This document shows, one piece after another, positions 1 through 11,230 of a DNA stretch of 64,000 nt (its first letter is position 1; each line of letters starts with the position of its first letter). The stretch is taken from contig CALNXK010000079.1 of assembly GCA_942486035.1 (NCBI GenBank), positions 440,001 through 504,000 on the forward strand. Direction: 5' to 3'. The notes beneath the pieces are model-generated. The model saw only the letters and a program-made list of their open reading frames with translations. It was not told where the DNA came from and did no database searches. The position numbers and the translations under genes were made by a program. Source of the DNA: Porites lobata (taxonomy: Eukaryota > Cnidaria > Anthozoa > Scleractinia > Poritidae).

Positions 1-14
1 ACAGAAACAACACA

Positions 15-221
15 CTAAACTCCTCTAGTGCTACCTGTTTTTTTTCCCTCTTTTTTCGATTTGGTCTTCAGTTCTCTCGCGAGAAGGTTGTAGCGATCTC
101 GAACTGCCCTTTTGTCAACTGTGAAATAAACAGCTTCAAGTTGGTTCAAGTTTTCAGCGACCTCTTTTCTTTTCTTTCTCTCGCAACAGTGCTCTTTTTT
201 GTTCCAGTGATTTCCCGGCAC
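15..221 (-). pseudogene. Myb/SANT-like DNA-binding domain fragment
   Basis: This 68-residue ORF is rich in Lys, Arg and Glu. Its pattern KKRKEVAENLNQL followed by FTVDKRAVRDRYNLL resembles the last helices of Myb/SANT-like domains found in transposon-derived proteins of cnidarians and other animals. In those proteins the helix-turn-helix is followed by a basic linker, as here. The first SANT helix and its tryptophans are missing and no further coding sequence is visible, so it is probably a decayed transposon-derived fragment. It could instead be one exon of a gene running off the left edge. The assignment rests on remembered family patterns and was not checked by search. Confidence 0.35.
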
Positions 222-667
222 AACATTTCATCGTGAAGAAAACTCCATACCACCAGCTTCCTAAAAATATTAGAATCCAATTCAGGCGTATAAATCTTTA
301 GTTAAAAAATGAAATTGCTTTTCAAATGAGCAAAAGGTAAACACCGGCGGACTGTCAGGAGGTACAAGTCAAAGAAACCCTCACTGAACCTTTTTTTACT
401 CGATTATTACTCCACTGTAACTGGATCTATTTTAATTTCACTTACACTGATTTACTTTTCTTCACTGGGCACTCAGGAACATTCATGGTCGCGACTGCAA
501 AACACACAAACAATGATGAACATAAACTATGGCCTTTTTTTCTAATTTAGAAATATTTCCGGCAAAAATCGTGAAGAATATGATCTTAACAAACACCAGG
601 GCCAGAATATCTGAAAAGGGAATCGATATCGCCTTATTGTAGGTAAAAACAAGCCGAGAATACTCAC

Positions 668-874
668 GTTTTCGAGACGACGGCAAAATAGGCTGAATGG
701 CGTCCTCGGCGAGACCAGGACGGCAAGAACACGAGTTTTGTCTTCGTGTGCGCATGCCTCGTTGCGCAAATTTACTTCCGGTAGCCGTCGTAGCTTGTCC
801 TCGTATCTTAAGGTCCCTAATAACCAGTCTGGGGCGTCAACAAACCAACTACGTGTGACTGATAAGCCACGCAC
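668..874 (-). other. Possible first exon of a divergently transcribed gene
   Basis: On the minus strand an open frame starts at an ATG at 874 and reaches a good donor (GAAAAC then gtgagt, GT at 667-666). The ORF lies head-to-head with NDUFB4 about 200 bp away, as in bidirectional promoters of mitochondrial genes. No downstream exon could be identified before the window edge, and the encoded residues match nothing I recognise. Confidence 0.2.
774..781. promoter_or_regulatory. ETS/GABP-like motif ACTTCCGG in NDUFB4 upstream region
   Basis: ACTTCCGG matches the core ETS/GABP/NRF-2 site that is frequent in promoters of nuclear genes for respiratory-chain subunits. It lies about 310 bp upstream of the NDUFB4 start codon and inside the possible divergent exon. 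The short motif could occur by chance, so function is inference only. Confidence 0.25.
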
Positions 875-1087
875 ACGACTTCGGAAAAGCTAAAAGTCAT
901 GCCAGAAAGAAACCTCTGCTCATAGGGTAGATTCTAGCCAGTCTCTTTGACGAGAAACGATTTCTGAACATTCTCTCTCCCTTCATCCTTACCATGTATA
1001 GTCCGTTGTCAGGTTTTTCATTCATGTTTCCGTTCTTTGTTCTTACCGAATCATAGCTGCGTAATTGACCGTTTCAAACTCAGATTG

Positions 1088-4000
1088 ATGTCAAAGCAGC
1101 CCCAGAAGCAAATAACTCCTTCCGGCAGCGCTCATAAGAAGAAAGCAGGAACACTACCAGTACCGAGTATTACTCAACCACCCAATATGTCAGTATGTGA
1201 AATAAAGTTTGGAACTGGAGTTGATTTTGTAAGTTTGTAAGTGTGTAATCGGCTGCCTGGTTAGCACACTTGGGAGAACGCCGGCTGCTGAGCGGGACTC
1301 AGGGTCTTCAACTGAGTAGAAAGTGCTGCCTTTGCAATGACACCTGCAAACGGTTAGACTTTCTAGTCTCCTCTTACAAGGACGAAAAACCGTAGGTCCC
1401 GTCTCACAGCACTTTCACTTATCCGGTTCTTGTGGAACGTAAAAGAACCCACACCATTGTTTGAAAAGAGTAAGGGGTCGTAGACCCCGGTGGTGTGGCC
1501 AACCTCTCCTGGGCTGGGTGGGTTATCTATAAGGTTTATGGTCATCGGCCACCAACGAAATCGCCACTAAGGGGTCTACTTGCCACCACATAATAACTCT
1601 GCAATAACTGACTTTGTTTACTTACCTGGGACTGTTACTTCTTCCTACGATCTGTAAGGTCTGTACCCTGGATGTCATATGCTTTTCATGCGCGGTGTTG
1701 TCCTGCGGTCGACGAAGCTCTTCGTCGCACGCGAGAAAAAACCTCTGGTACCCAGGGTATATCATATGGTGGAATTGATTAAATAAAGTTATGAACCTGA
1801 TGCTCTCTAAAATACTAGCCCCACCCTCCTAACCTGCGATCAGGCGGTCCTTCTTCCCTTTTTGTTTGAGAGAAGATTTTTTGACCCGGGCCCAGGGAGT
1901 CGCTATCTCAAGTGTAGTGCAAAGATGCAGATGGTGACTTATGGAAGATTTGCTGCGCAACGTTTTTAAGGTACGTTCCCGCTAAGAAAACGCTTAACTG
2001 AGGTGATGCCATGCGCGTTTCAAGGTTTATAGTGCAATTTTTATAGTGCAACTCAGATGCGAGAGCTTAAAAAGCCAATTCAGTTGAATTCTCTTTGCCT
2101 ACAATTTGATGATTGTATATGCTAAAAAATAGAGAAAATTATCCGAGAGAGTGCTTTTCATATGAAAGAAAAAGAATCAGCGCTAACAAACCGGCGTTCG
2201 AACCGTAACTGAGTAGGCTAGCAGCCGCAAGAGGCCTGGGTCTTTTGTTGTATGGATCCAACATGGCGGGCGGCAGATATGCGTATCCATACGGGCCAAG
2301 TCCAACCGACGAAAGCCTTAAATTAAGGGTATTAAATGATGAAAAACATTCCATAGTTTTCGATTAACATCTGTTTAATTCTTTTAGAACAGTAAGGGGC
2401 TAAATAGACCTTGCTTGTGGTTGTTTTCTCAGGCAAAGTATGCTACTGAGTACAAGGCCACTGGAAAATGGAAGCCTCCTGAACAGTGTAGCGAACTTAT
2501 CGTAAGTAAAAGCACTAATACTTGTCTTTTGATTTTTCACAACGGATCTCAATGATCACGTTTCTGTCTTGTTGGTATTGAAGTCCTCCGCTTGAAGGTT
2601 TATAGCCTTCATGTAGTTATAGTTTTGTGGGTTGTTGTATTTTATTACTAGCCTCAAGCTGACCCTATACAATATTATGATTAACAATTAGTTCATGCGT
2701 CAGCGTGCGTATGTCGAGATATTGAGCACGCGGGAAGTTTGGAGAGCACGAAAGAGGCGTAAGAGTTGCACGAGGCGCAGCCGAGTGCAACTCTAGCCTC
2801 TTGAGTGCTCTCCAAACTTCCCAAGTGCTCAATAACTCGACATACGCACAGCTGCAGCATGAACTAATTGTTTTATAACATCATCAAAGCGATCAATGCA
2901 TCAGTTAACTTATAATTTTATTATTGTAGGGTGCGCTCAAATTGCAAAGCAGTACGCGTCAATGTTTACGTGACTATATATTTTTTTCCTCACAGTTAAT
3001 CTTATGTTTTTATCCTGAAACTGAGAGAAAGTGTACTCTAAAATGATTATAAAATCCATATTTAGGTGCCGGAAAACTATTAATTTACCGAAAAATTGTT
3101 ATTGAGAGAAAACAAGTTTGCAAAGAATGAACTCACGCCATAGCCCGCACAGCTCGCGGAGATGACAACAACAACAACAACAACACTCACCTCTTTTCCT
3201 TACTATCGGTTAACAAATTCAAACGTTTCCTCTTAAATTTCCTTATAAAACACATCGTAAACGCTTCCTTGTCTATTGCTGAGTTATGGATGAACTCAGG
3301 AGACTCAGGATTGCTAAGCTCACAACCACTCGAGGAATTACGAATAGTTTATTGACGTCATCAGCGTGCTCAATAGGAATATGAAGCACGCTCGCGCTAT
3401 TGAATTTGATTAGGCGAATTTTCTAGCTATGTTATAATTTTGTTTGGCTCATGGCTCGTGTACGACGACCTGACTGACGTCATTAATAACGTAATAGCAA
3501 ATGGCTAGTAGCAAAAGGAACAGTAGAGGAACATTAGGAACAGTAGGAACAGACGAACAGTAGGATCAGAGTAACAGTAGGAATTAAGTAGGAACAGAGG
3601 AACAGTAGGAACAGTAGGAACAGTAGGAACGGAGGAACAGTAGGAACAGTAGGAACGGAGGAACAGTAAGAACAGAGGAACAGTAGAAACAGTAGGAACA
3701 GAGGAACAGAGGAACAGTAGGAACAGTAGGAACAGTAGGAACAGTAGGAACAGAGGAACAGTAGGAACAGTAGGAACGGAGGAACAGTAGGAACAGAGGA
3801 ACAGTAGGAACAGAGGAACAGAGGAACAGAGGAACAGTAGGAACAGAGGAACAGAGGAACAGTAGGAACAGTAGGAACAGTAGGAACAGTAGGAACAGTA
3901 GGAAAAGACGAACAGTAGGAACAGAGGAACAGTAGGAACAGTAGGAACAGTAGGAACAGAGGAACAGTAGGAACAGTAGGAACAGAGGAACAGTAAGAAC

Positions 4001-7000
4001 AGTAGGAACAGAGGAACAGTAGGAACGGAGGAACAGTAGGAACAGTAGGAACAGTAGGAACAGTAGGAACGGAGGAACAGTAGGAACAGTAGGAATTAAG
4101 TAGGAATAATTAATAACGTAATAGCAAATGGCTAGTAGCAAAAGGAACAGTAGGGGAACATTAGGAACAGTAGGATCAGACGAACAGTAGGATCAGAGTA
4201 ACAGTAGGAATTAAGTAGGAACAGAGGAACAGTAGGAACAGTAGGAACAGTAGGAACGGAGGAACAGTAGGAACAGTAGGAACGGAGGAACAGTAAGAAC
4301 AGAGGAACAGTAGGAACAGTAGGAACAGAGGAACAGTAGGAACAGTAGGAACAGAGGAACAGTAGGAACAGAGGAACAGTAGGAACAGTAGGAACGGAGG
4401 AACAGTAGGAACAGAGGAACAGTAGGAACAGAGGAACAGAGGAACAGAGGAACAGTAGGAACAGAGGAACAGAGGAACAGTAGGAACAGTAGGAACAGTA
4501 GGAACAGAGGAACAGTAGGAACAGAGGAACAGTAAGAACAGTAGGAACAGAGGAAAAGTAGGAACGGAGGAACAGTAGGAACAGTAGGAACAGTAGGAAC
4601 AGTAGGAACAGTAGGAACGGAGGAACAGTAGGAACAGTAGGAATTAAGTAGGAAGAGAGGAACAGTAGGAACAGTAGGAACAGTAGGAACAGTAGGAACA
4701 GAGGAACAGTAGGAACAGTAGGAACAGTAGGAACAGAGGAACAGTAGGAACAGTAGGAACAGAGGAACAGTAAGAACAGTAGGAACAGAGGAACAGTAGG
4801 AACGGAGGAACAGTAGGAACAGTAGGAACAGTAGGAACAGTAGGAACAGTAGGAACGGAGGAACAGTAGGAACAGTAGGAATTAAGTAGGAATAATTAAT
4901 AACGTAATAGCAAATGGCTAGTAGCAAAAGGAACAGTAGGGGAACATTAGGAACAGTAGGATCAGACGAACAGTAGGATCAGAGTAACAGTAGGAATTAA
5001 GTAGGAACAGAGGAACAGTAGGAACAGTAGGAACAGTAGGAACCAATTCAAAGAGAGGTGAAAAGGTGACAAGGTGGATCTCGAAAGGGTTTATACCATT
5101 TCAGCGGAAGAAGACTGATCAGTGGTGATAATCGGTACAATCACGACTTTAATTTCAGCGAGAACATGCAATGCATCTATCAATCTCAAGGGGTAGGGGT
5201 TTTATTGGCATGGCCTGAATATCCACTGTTAGAGTTTTAGCATAATTTTTTGGGGATATTTGATCACCTGCACTTGCCCCAGGGTGATGAACTTTGATAT
5301 TATGATAATGAGCAATCGTGTTGTCCCGGGAGTGGAACTTTAACATCTAGGAAAATGTCAAAATCACCACCCATACCCCCTCCTTCTCCCCCCCCCCTCC
5401 CCTTGATATTGCTTCAATCCGGGCTTGTAATTTTATATTTATACAAGGAAAACCCTTGTTTGCTAGATTTTTTAGCATAGGTTTGATAACATTTTGCACA
5501 AACGCTAATTTTAATATTTTTCCAAGTTCAGTTGCATGTTAATTATAGACCCTTACACGGTTTCTGTTTCATATTAGTTGGGGCAAACACGGCAAAAAAA
5601 ATTACAGGAAATGTATGGGATTTTTATTAGACTGTACTGTGTTACTAGGAGAAGATATTTTGCTAAAACGCGCGACTTAGTTATAATTGTTAATGTTTTA
5701 CTGTTGGCGATGCCGGTGTTTATTTTATTCAGGGTTGGATAGCGTGAGATTATAAACATGCTTATATCAAGAGTAAAAATGCACTGCGTGTTAAGACTAA
5801 TTCATAGAGTACATTCTGAAAAGAGAATCGAACTATTCTGAAATTTATCTGGATAATCAATAATACAAGAGAAATGTCAAAAATTTCACACTCATATTTG
5901 AAATGAATGCTTTTGAAATTGGTTCCTTTATCTAATAATGTCCAAGGATAATTATAGCTGCATATTTTTGAAGCCAAATAAATTAAAGTTTTTGTGCTTC
6001 AATCCTTCAAACATTTTTGCTTAAAGCGCGCAGCTTGGTTGTGAAAGTTACATAATGGCCTTTTTATGGCTTTTAGTCTTTTTCACGAAGCCGATAGAAA
6101 TCGTAATGTTTCTTGCTTTTACTTTTTCACTGCGGTAATATTTTAGCTTTTAAGTCATGAACAAAAAGTTAAATTCTAAAATCAACTTTGCAAACATGTC
6201 ACAAAACCAAGCGAAGGTCGCAACCACCTTATTTTCAATCTTGTCACGAAAAGTTTATCGCGGTCAAAATATTTTGAACGTGGGATATTGACGTTTTAGT
6301 GTGTTTCGGCTGTTAAGACAGCAAAACGTTCTTACACCCAACGAAGCGAATCTTGTTTGAACACTGGGGATTTCCCAAATTTTAATTGGGGCATATAGGA
6401 CTACATAGTGTGACGTATTTTGACCATTCACACGCAAGCGAAAATATTTGAGGGATTATAAAGAGAAATAACGCCGTATTAAAATGATAGTAATAAGTTT
6501 TTAAATAATAAGTTTATTTAATGCATCTTAACAATAAAAATACAAAAATATTTCATTTCGTTAAAGTTGTACACTTTAAATCGCGTTTGTTAGCCGCATT
6601 TCCTACTGTTCTTACTGTTTCTCTGATCTTACTGTTCCTCTGTTCCTTCTGTTCCTCTGTTCCTACTGTTTCTACTGTTCCTCTGTTCCTACTGTTTATA
6701 CTCTTCCTCTGTTTCCACTGTTCCTACTGTTCCTCTGTTCCTACTGTTCCTCCGTTCCTACTGTTCCTCTGTTCCTACTCTCCCTACTGTTCCTACTGTT
6801 CCTACTGTTCCTACTGTTCCTACTGTTCCTCTGATCTTACTGTTCCTACTGTTCCTACTGTTCCTACGTTCCTACTGTTCCTACTGTTCCTACTGTTCCT
6901 CTGATCTTACTGCTCCTACTGTTCCTACTGTTCCTCTGATCCTACTGTTGCTCTGTTCCTACTGTTCCTCTGTTTTCACTGTTCCTACTGTTCCTCTGTT

Positions 7001-10000
7001 CCTACTGTTGCTCTGTTCCTACTGTTCCTACTGTTCCTACTGTTGTCCGTTCCTACTGTTCCTACTGTTCCTACTGTTCCTACGTTCCTACTGTTCCTAC
7101 TGTTCCTACTGTTCCTCTGATCTTACTGCTCCTACTGTTCCTACTGTTCCTACGTTCCTACTGTTCCTACTGTTCCTCCGTTCCTCTGATCCAACTGTTC
7201 CTCTGTTCCTACTGTTCCTCTGTTCCTACTGTTCCTACTGTTCCTACGTTCCTACTGTTCCTACTGTTCCTACTGTTCCGCTGTTCCTACTCTCCCTACT
7301 GTTCCTACTGTTCCTACGTTCCTACTGTTCCTACTGTTCCTACTATTCCTACTGTTCCTCTGTTACTACTGTTCCTCCGTTCGTACCGTTCCTACTGTTC
7401 CTCTGTTCCTACTGTTCCTACGTTCCTACTGTTCCTACTGTTCCTACTGTTCCGCTGTTCCTACTCTCCCTACTGTTCCTACTGTTCCTACGTTCCTACT
7501 GTTCCTACTGTTCCTACTGTTCCTACTGTTCCTCTGTTACTACTGTTCCTCCGTTCGTACCGTTCCTACTGTTCCTCTGTTCCTACTGTTCCTAATGTTC
7601 CTCTGTTCCTACTGTTTCTCTGTTACTAGTCTCCCTACTGTTCCTACTGTTCCTATACTGTTCCTCTGTTCCTACTGTTCCTACTGTTCCTACTGTTCCT
7701 CTGTTCCTACTGTTCCTCTGTTCCTACTGTTCCTCTGTTCCTACGTTCCTACTGTTCCTACTGTTCCTACTGTTCCTACTGTTCCTACGTTCCTACTGTT
7801 CCTACTGTTCCTAATGTTCCTCTGTTCCTACTGCTCCTACTGTTCCTACTGTTCCTCTGATCCTACTGTTGCTCTGTTCCTACTGTTGCTCTGTTCCTAC
7901 TGTACTGTTCCTCTGTTTTCACTGTTCCTACTGTTCCTGTGTTCCTACTGTTCCTACTGTTCCTCCGTTCCTCTGATCCAACTGTTCCTCTGTTCCTACT
8001 TAATTCCTACTGTTACTCTGATCCTACTGTTCGTCTGATCCTACTGTTCCTACTGTTCCCCTACTGTTCCTCTACTGTTCCTTTTGCTGCTAGCCATTTG
8101 CTATTACGTTATTAATGACGTCAGTCAGGTCGTCGTACACGAGCCATGAGCCTTTTGTTTTCCCTGTTACAAGTCTAGCAATTAACTTCTTTTATGATTA
8201 TTATTTTTTATTATTGCATTTTCCTGTCTAACAAAACAGTAGCTGAAAAATCGAATTGTAACAGTACACAAGCCTAGTGATAGTTGTCCAGTATTATCAG
8301 GACGTTTACAAGCCGATAATTTCGATAGTCGATTAAACTTGATTGTTGTCGATAAATGTCGATACTAATCAATCGACAGATACCATAAGACAGATATCAT
8401 AAGACAGATATCATAAGATTTCGTGTGATATCGATTTCCATTGAAATTGGTGTTAGAATTTGATTTTATATTGGAAACTATATTGTTAGGTAAAAACGAT
8501 GAGAAGCAACAGTTTCAATATCCATTAGCAAATTATTAACATCCATTCGAAAAGCCTTGCACCATTTTTAAAACGGATGAAGAACTGTCCATCCTCGGAG
8601 ACCCAGGGGCAGAGAGTGGGGGCGAGGGAAAGTCTAAATGGGCGGAAAAATATGGCACAAAGAAAAGTAAAGAACGGCAAGAAGAGCCCCTGGGGACAAT
8701 GTCTTACCAGACAAGTTCCAAACGGTCGCCGCCGTTCTGAAATTTGATTGGGTAGAAAAACACAAAAGTTTTCTGGCACCAATCAGAATTCAGAACGGCG
8801 GCGACGGTCAACTCGAGGTTTAAAAGGGACACAGCAGTCTTGACTTTTACTTTTCGCTTTGACTTCTCATTGACCCCTTCCCTCTTATTTCGCTTTTCTA
8901 GCCTCATTTTTTCTCTCCTGCTGGGCATTTTGTAGGCTTCATTTTGGTGGGAAAAGTTTTTATTTAGTCGTTTTCCTTATGTATTTTTTTGCTTTCCTTT
9001 GTTTAATTTAATCATTTTCTTGCTATGTAAATTGTTGCCCGTCTGTTTGTGCAATGAATGATTAATAATGACCTTTATTATTATTATTATTATTATTAAA
9101 GCTTTTAGGTTCTTAGGATTAGATGAAAGGAAAGATAGATGGGTAGTGGAACAAGATTTTCATGCAAATTTTCTGGTCAATGTTACATGATTTTTAGCCT
9201 TTTTCTCCGGTGTCCTTGACTGAATTGTGCTCATTCTGGTATGCATAAGTAAGCGGACAAAGTTATCCTAGACCATTAAAGCTGATGATGTCAAAAGAGG
9301 GAGAAAGGAGGTGGATCCACATGGGCAGTTATGGGCAGCTCAGGGGCGAATGGGTTAATCAAAAGGGAATTCTTTAAATTTAAAAGATATGCATTGTTAA
9401 CATGTACTACATAACAAAGATTTAAAGTAAGTCGTTCAAGCTTTTTGCTGTTTTTTAATGTATTCTTTACAGAAAGATCCATCCATTGAAAGATTTGGTT
9501 GGATTAGAGAGAATCCAGATATTTACTTCAAGTGGAAGCCGCGCACTGTGCGTAATGGATTGATTTTTATGGTGGCAATTCCAGGGGCTTTATTATACTT
9601 TCTTAAAAAGATGGAGGTGAGCTCACTCGTAGTACTTTTTTCTTCACATTGCTAAATTCAAAATCAAATTGTCTGGAATACTGAAGATTTTATCCAGCTG
9701 ATTTACTGGGTAATAAGTTTGTGGTTCTGTTGCTTGCTGGCATGTTCCATCTTTCTTGTGATTGGTAACAACAAAATTAATATTCCAGTAATATTTCACG
9801 TGTTTATGGTTTTCTGAGTTCGACTGTAATATCCTATGCAAAACATATGAATACTTGACTTTGAGTTTGTGAATCTGTGGTTCATTGTGAGATCCAAAGG
9901 TTACAGCCGAAGCCTTGGCCATGAAATTCCTTATTTCTTTAGTTAAGAAATTTTTTCCTGGTCTCTCTTACTAAATTCAGGTGCACATTCAGTGATAGCT

Positions 10001-11151
10001 TCCGATTTTTAAGTAATAGGGGGACCCAGCCTAAAAAATAATCATTAATTTGTTTCAGTCACTAAAAACCTGTGGAAGAATGATAATGGCTATTGCATTT
10101 TCCTGCTAAAATAATGCTGGATCACATGTGCACTACATGTACTTAGTATTAAGAAAACGTTCTTCTCATAGTCATTCCTATCCAGGAATCTAAGGTCTCT
10201 ATTGTGTGAATGGGTATCAGTTGATTAATGGACCTGAGTCACAAACTTTATCAAAATTTAAACATTGGGAACTACCACAAAACTGAGTGGAAGATAAAAA
10301 ATATCATTCCTCTCCCCTAAGCCAACATTTTGCTCTAAGTGAGAAGTAAGTGATGTGAAGTATATATGAAATAATGTACTGTACTGAGAAGTAAGTGTTA
10401 ATGTTGGCTTTAGGGGAGGGGTAGGTAGGCAGTTTCCCATGAATGTATAATAATCCAAAATATCTGCTCGAAACATGAAAAGAAAGTGTACATGTAAATA
10501 ACACCACAAATATGGCAATAGCAGGGCTGTCATTAAGGGTTTTAGTAGCCGGTCCCTAGGAAAAGTAATGGGTCATTTATCTCCCAAATTCTTCCCTATG
10601 TTTGTAATGGTTGACTTATTTAGAAACTTTAAGTAGGTGGTTGATTTTACTGCAGTAGCCTGCTAAAAAAGTGGCTACTAGCTACTTATGACATCCCTGA
10701 ATAGTATGTTTACCTGTAAATATTTCTTTTGCCATTTTGTTTAAGCCTCATTATGCTTACTCGACTGATTCCAACCACATTTTTGTAAACAATGTACTGT
10801 CTGACTAAAAATGGTGGTTTGGTTAGACATATCAGGAAGAAAAGCTATATTTGCAGCTCTGTACAGGTTTAGCTGACGGACTCTATATGAATGTTTTTAG
10901 AGTGTCTATGTTACAAGTCAAATTTGATTTCAGGTAGAAAAATTTTCAACCCAGGTTGATTATTTCCTCTGTCTTCTAGGGCTTGGAGACGAAGAAAATT
11001 GCAACCTATTTTAAATTAAAATTAACCTGAAATCAAATCTGACCTGTAACATCTATACTGATTATTAGTTCATCACCTCACTCCCTTTATTTTCTCTTCT
11101 TAGCAACGCAGGGATGTCCAACAAGGCAAGCCCCCACGGCCATTGATTTAA
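1088..11151 (+). CDS. NDUFB4: NADH dehydrogenase 1 beta subcomplex subunit 4 homologue (complex I B15)
   Basis: Four exons join in frame: 1088-1192, 2433-2501, 9473-9616 and 11104-11151, giving 121 residues (human NDUFB4 has 129). Every intron starts GT and ends AG, and all junctions are phase 0. The match to NDUFB4 is in exons 3-4: a DP..R...ENP..Y segment, then Lys/Arg-rich residues, one membrane span (about residues 86-103, LIFMVAIPGALLYFL) and a charged tail starting KKMEQRRDVQQGK. This is the layout of the single-pass accessory subunit of the complex I membrane arm in the mitochondrial inner membrane. Exons 1-2 are Lys/Pro-rich and only weakly similar, so the N-terminus is less certain. 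An in-frame ATG at 1037 would add 17 residues; I prefer 1088. Intron 2 (2502-9472) holds a foldback transposon. Confidence 0.75.
1245..1555 (+). mobile_element. tRNA-derived SINE-like repeat in NDUFB4 intron 1
   Basis: The left end has an A-box-like stretch (TGGTTAGCACACTTGG) near 1258 and a weaker B-box-like segment near 1310. The body then carries blocks that I recognise from dispersed anthozoan SINEs: ACCGTAGGTCCCGTCTCA, AACGTAAAAGAACCCACA and GTCGTAGACCCCGGTG. No target duplication or tail was found. The family name is left open. Confidence 0.5.
2030..2225. mobile_element. Degenerate copy of the GGGTTGTTC-type MITE
   Basis: Blocks such as AAAAATAGAGAAAATTATCC, GAGTGCTTTTCA and CAGCGCTAAC followed by GTTCGAAC match the better-preserved copy at 24351-24589 in the same order. 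The left terminus is not recognisable. It lies in NDUFB4 intron 1. Confidence 0.35.
2683..2872. mobile_element. Palindromic MITE
   Basis: A near-perfect hairpin of about 190 bp. The left end AACAATTAGTTCATG is the reverse complement of the right end CATGAACTAATTGTT, and the arms continue through GGAAGTTTGGAGAGCAC. The loop is about 40 bp with no coding capacity. No clear target duplication was found. It lies in NDUFB4 intron 2. Confidence 0.65.
3164..3185. repeat. (CAA)n microsatellite
   Basis: A short uninterrupted run of CAA/ACA triplets in NDUFB4 intron 2. Confidence 0.85.
3515..5043. repeat. Left foldback arm: (T)AGGAACAG minisatellite with higher-order repeats
   Basis: Tandem 8-bp AGGAACAG and 9-bp TAGGAACAG units, with variants such as GGAACGG, fill about 1.5 kb. 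The subterminal segment ATTAATAACGTAATAGC recurs at 3482, 4109 and 4895, so the arm contains higher-order blocks of 627 and 786 bp. Long open frames on either strand (strings of VPT, LLF, CSY) only reflect the short period and a lack of stops. Confidence 0.9.
5044..6597. other. Unique spacer of the foldback element, no gene seen
   Basis: AT-rich single-copy sequence between the arms, with a C-rich tract near 5387-5400. No ORF longer than about 70 codons is present and none resembles a transposase, so I see no autonomous coding capacity. Confidence 0.6.
6598..8083. repeat. Right foldback arm: CTGTTCCT(A) minisatellite
   Basis: Reverse-complement counterpart of the left array, built of CTGTTCCT and CTGTTCCTA units with CTGATC and CTACGTTC variants. 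Unlike the left arm it contains only one copy of the subterminal segment, at its outer end, so the arms have evolved unequally. The long ORFs here are repeat artefacts. Confidence 0.9.
8570..8940. repeat. Dispersed repeat containing a GC-rich hairpin
   Basis: Contains CATCCTCGGAGACCCAGG, which I recognise from dispersed anthozoan repeats, and a near-perfect inverted repeat at 8722-8808 (ACGGTCGCCGCCGTTCTGAA against its complement, each followed by a CCAATCA-type block). The ORFs here follow the repeat and look non-genic. It lies in NDUFB4 intron 2. Confidence 0.4.
9076..9098. repeat. (TTA)n microsatellite
   Basis: Run of TTA triplets in NDUFB4 intron 2. Confidence 0.85.
10290..10445. mobile_element. 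MITE of the CCCCTAAGCCAACATT family, eroded copy
   Basis: Inverted blocks CTCCCCTAAGCCAACATT (left) and AATGTTGGCTTTAGGGGAGG (right), with AGTGAGAAGTAAGTG between them. The same blocks occur in the cleaner copy at 31765-31882. The outer left terminus has decayed. It lies in NDUFB4 intron 3. Confidence 0.55.
10901..11059. mobile_element. Inverted-repeat element close to NDUFB4 exon 4
   Basis: Imperfect arms of about 35 bp (AGTGTCTATGTTACAAGTC and its near complement) ending in TGATTTCAGGT and ACCTGAAATCA. It ends 45 bp before the last NDUFB4 exon. Confidence 0.5.
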
Positions 11152-11224
11152 TACCAGCAAATGGACTCTCTTACCTGCCTTAAACTGATTGGAGTGTTGT
11201 TAAATTGTGTTACCTTTTGGTGTA

Positions 11225-11230
11225 AATAAA
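11225..11230 (+). terminator. AATAAA polyadenylation signal of NDUFB4
   Basis: AATAAA lies 74 bp after the NDUFB4 stop codon and is followed within 20 bp by a run of A. It is the first canonical signal downstream, so the 3' UTR is probably short. The A-run is genomic and could also cause internal oligo-dT priming in cDNA data. Confidence 0.55.

Larger units (their letters stand above)
3446..8152. mobile_element. Foldback (long inverted-repeat) transposon with minisatellite arms
   Basis: The 4707-bp element is flanked by an 8-bp direct repeat, TTTTGTTT, at 3438-3445 and 8153-8160, which reads as a target-site duplication. Its two 69-bp ends (3446-3514 and 8084-8152) are nearly perfect reverse complements beginning GGCTCATGGCTCGTG. 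Inside each end is a long array of one short unit in opposite orientations, TAGGAACAG on the left and CTGTTCCTA on the right. A 1.55-kb unique spacer lies between them. This is the architecture of Drosophila FB-type elements: terminal inverted repeats built of tandem repeats. The spacer encodes no recognisable transposase, so the element is probably non-autonomous. An 8-bp duplication occurs in hAT and P superfamilies, but the GGCTC terminus fits neither signature clearly. It lies in NDUFB4 intron 2, where transcription could give a long hairpin RNA (inference). Confidence 0.8.

Noticed and set aside
3584..8038. Long ORFs on both arms encoding strings of VPT, LLF and CSY
   Set aside because: They arise because the 8/9-bp minisatellite unit lacks stops in several frames. 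Codon content follows the repeat, not a protein.
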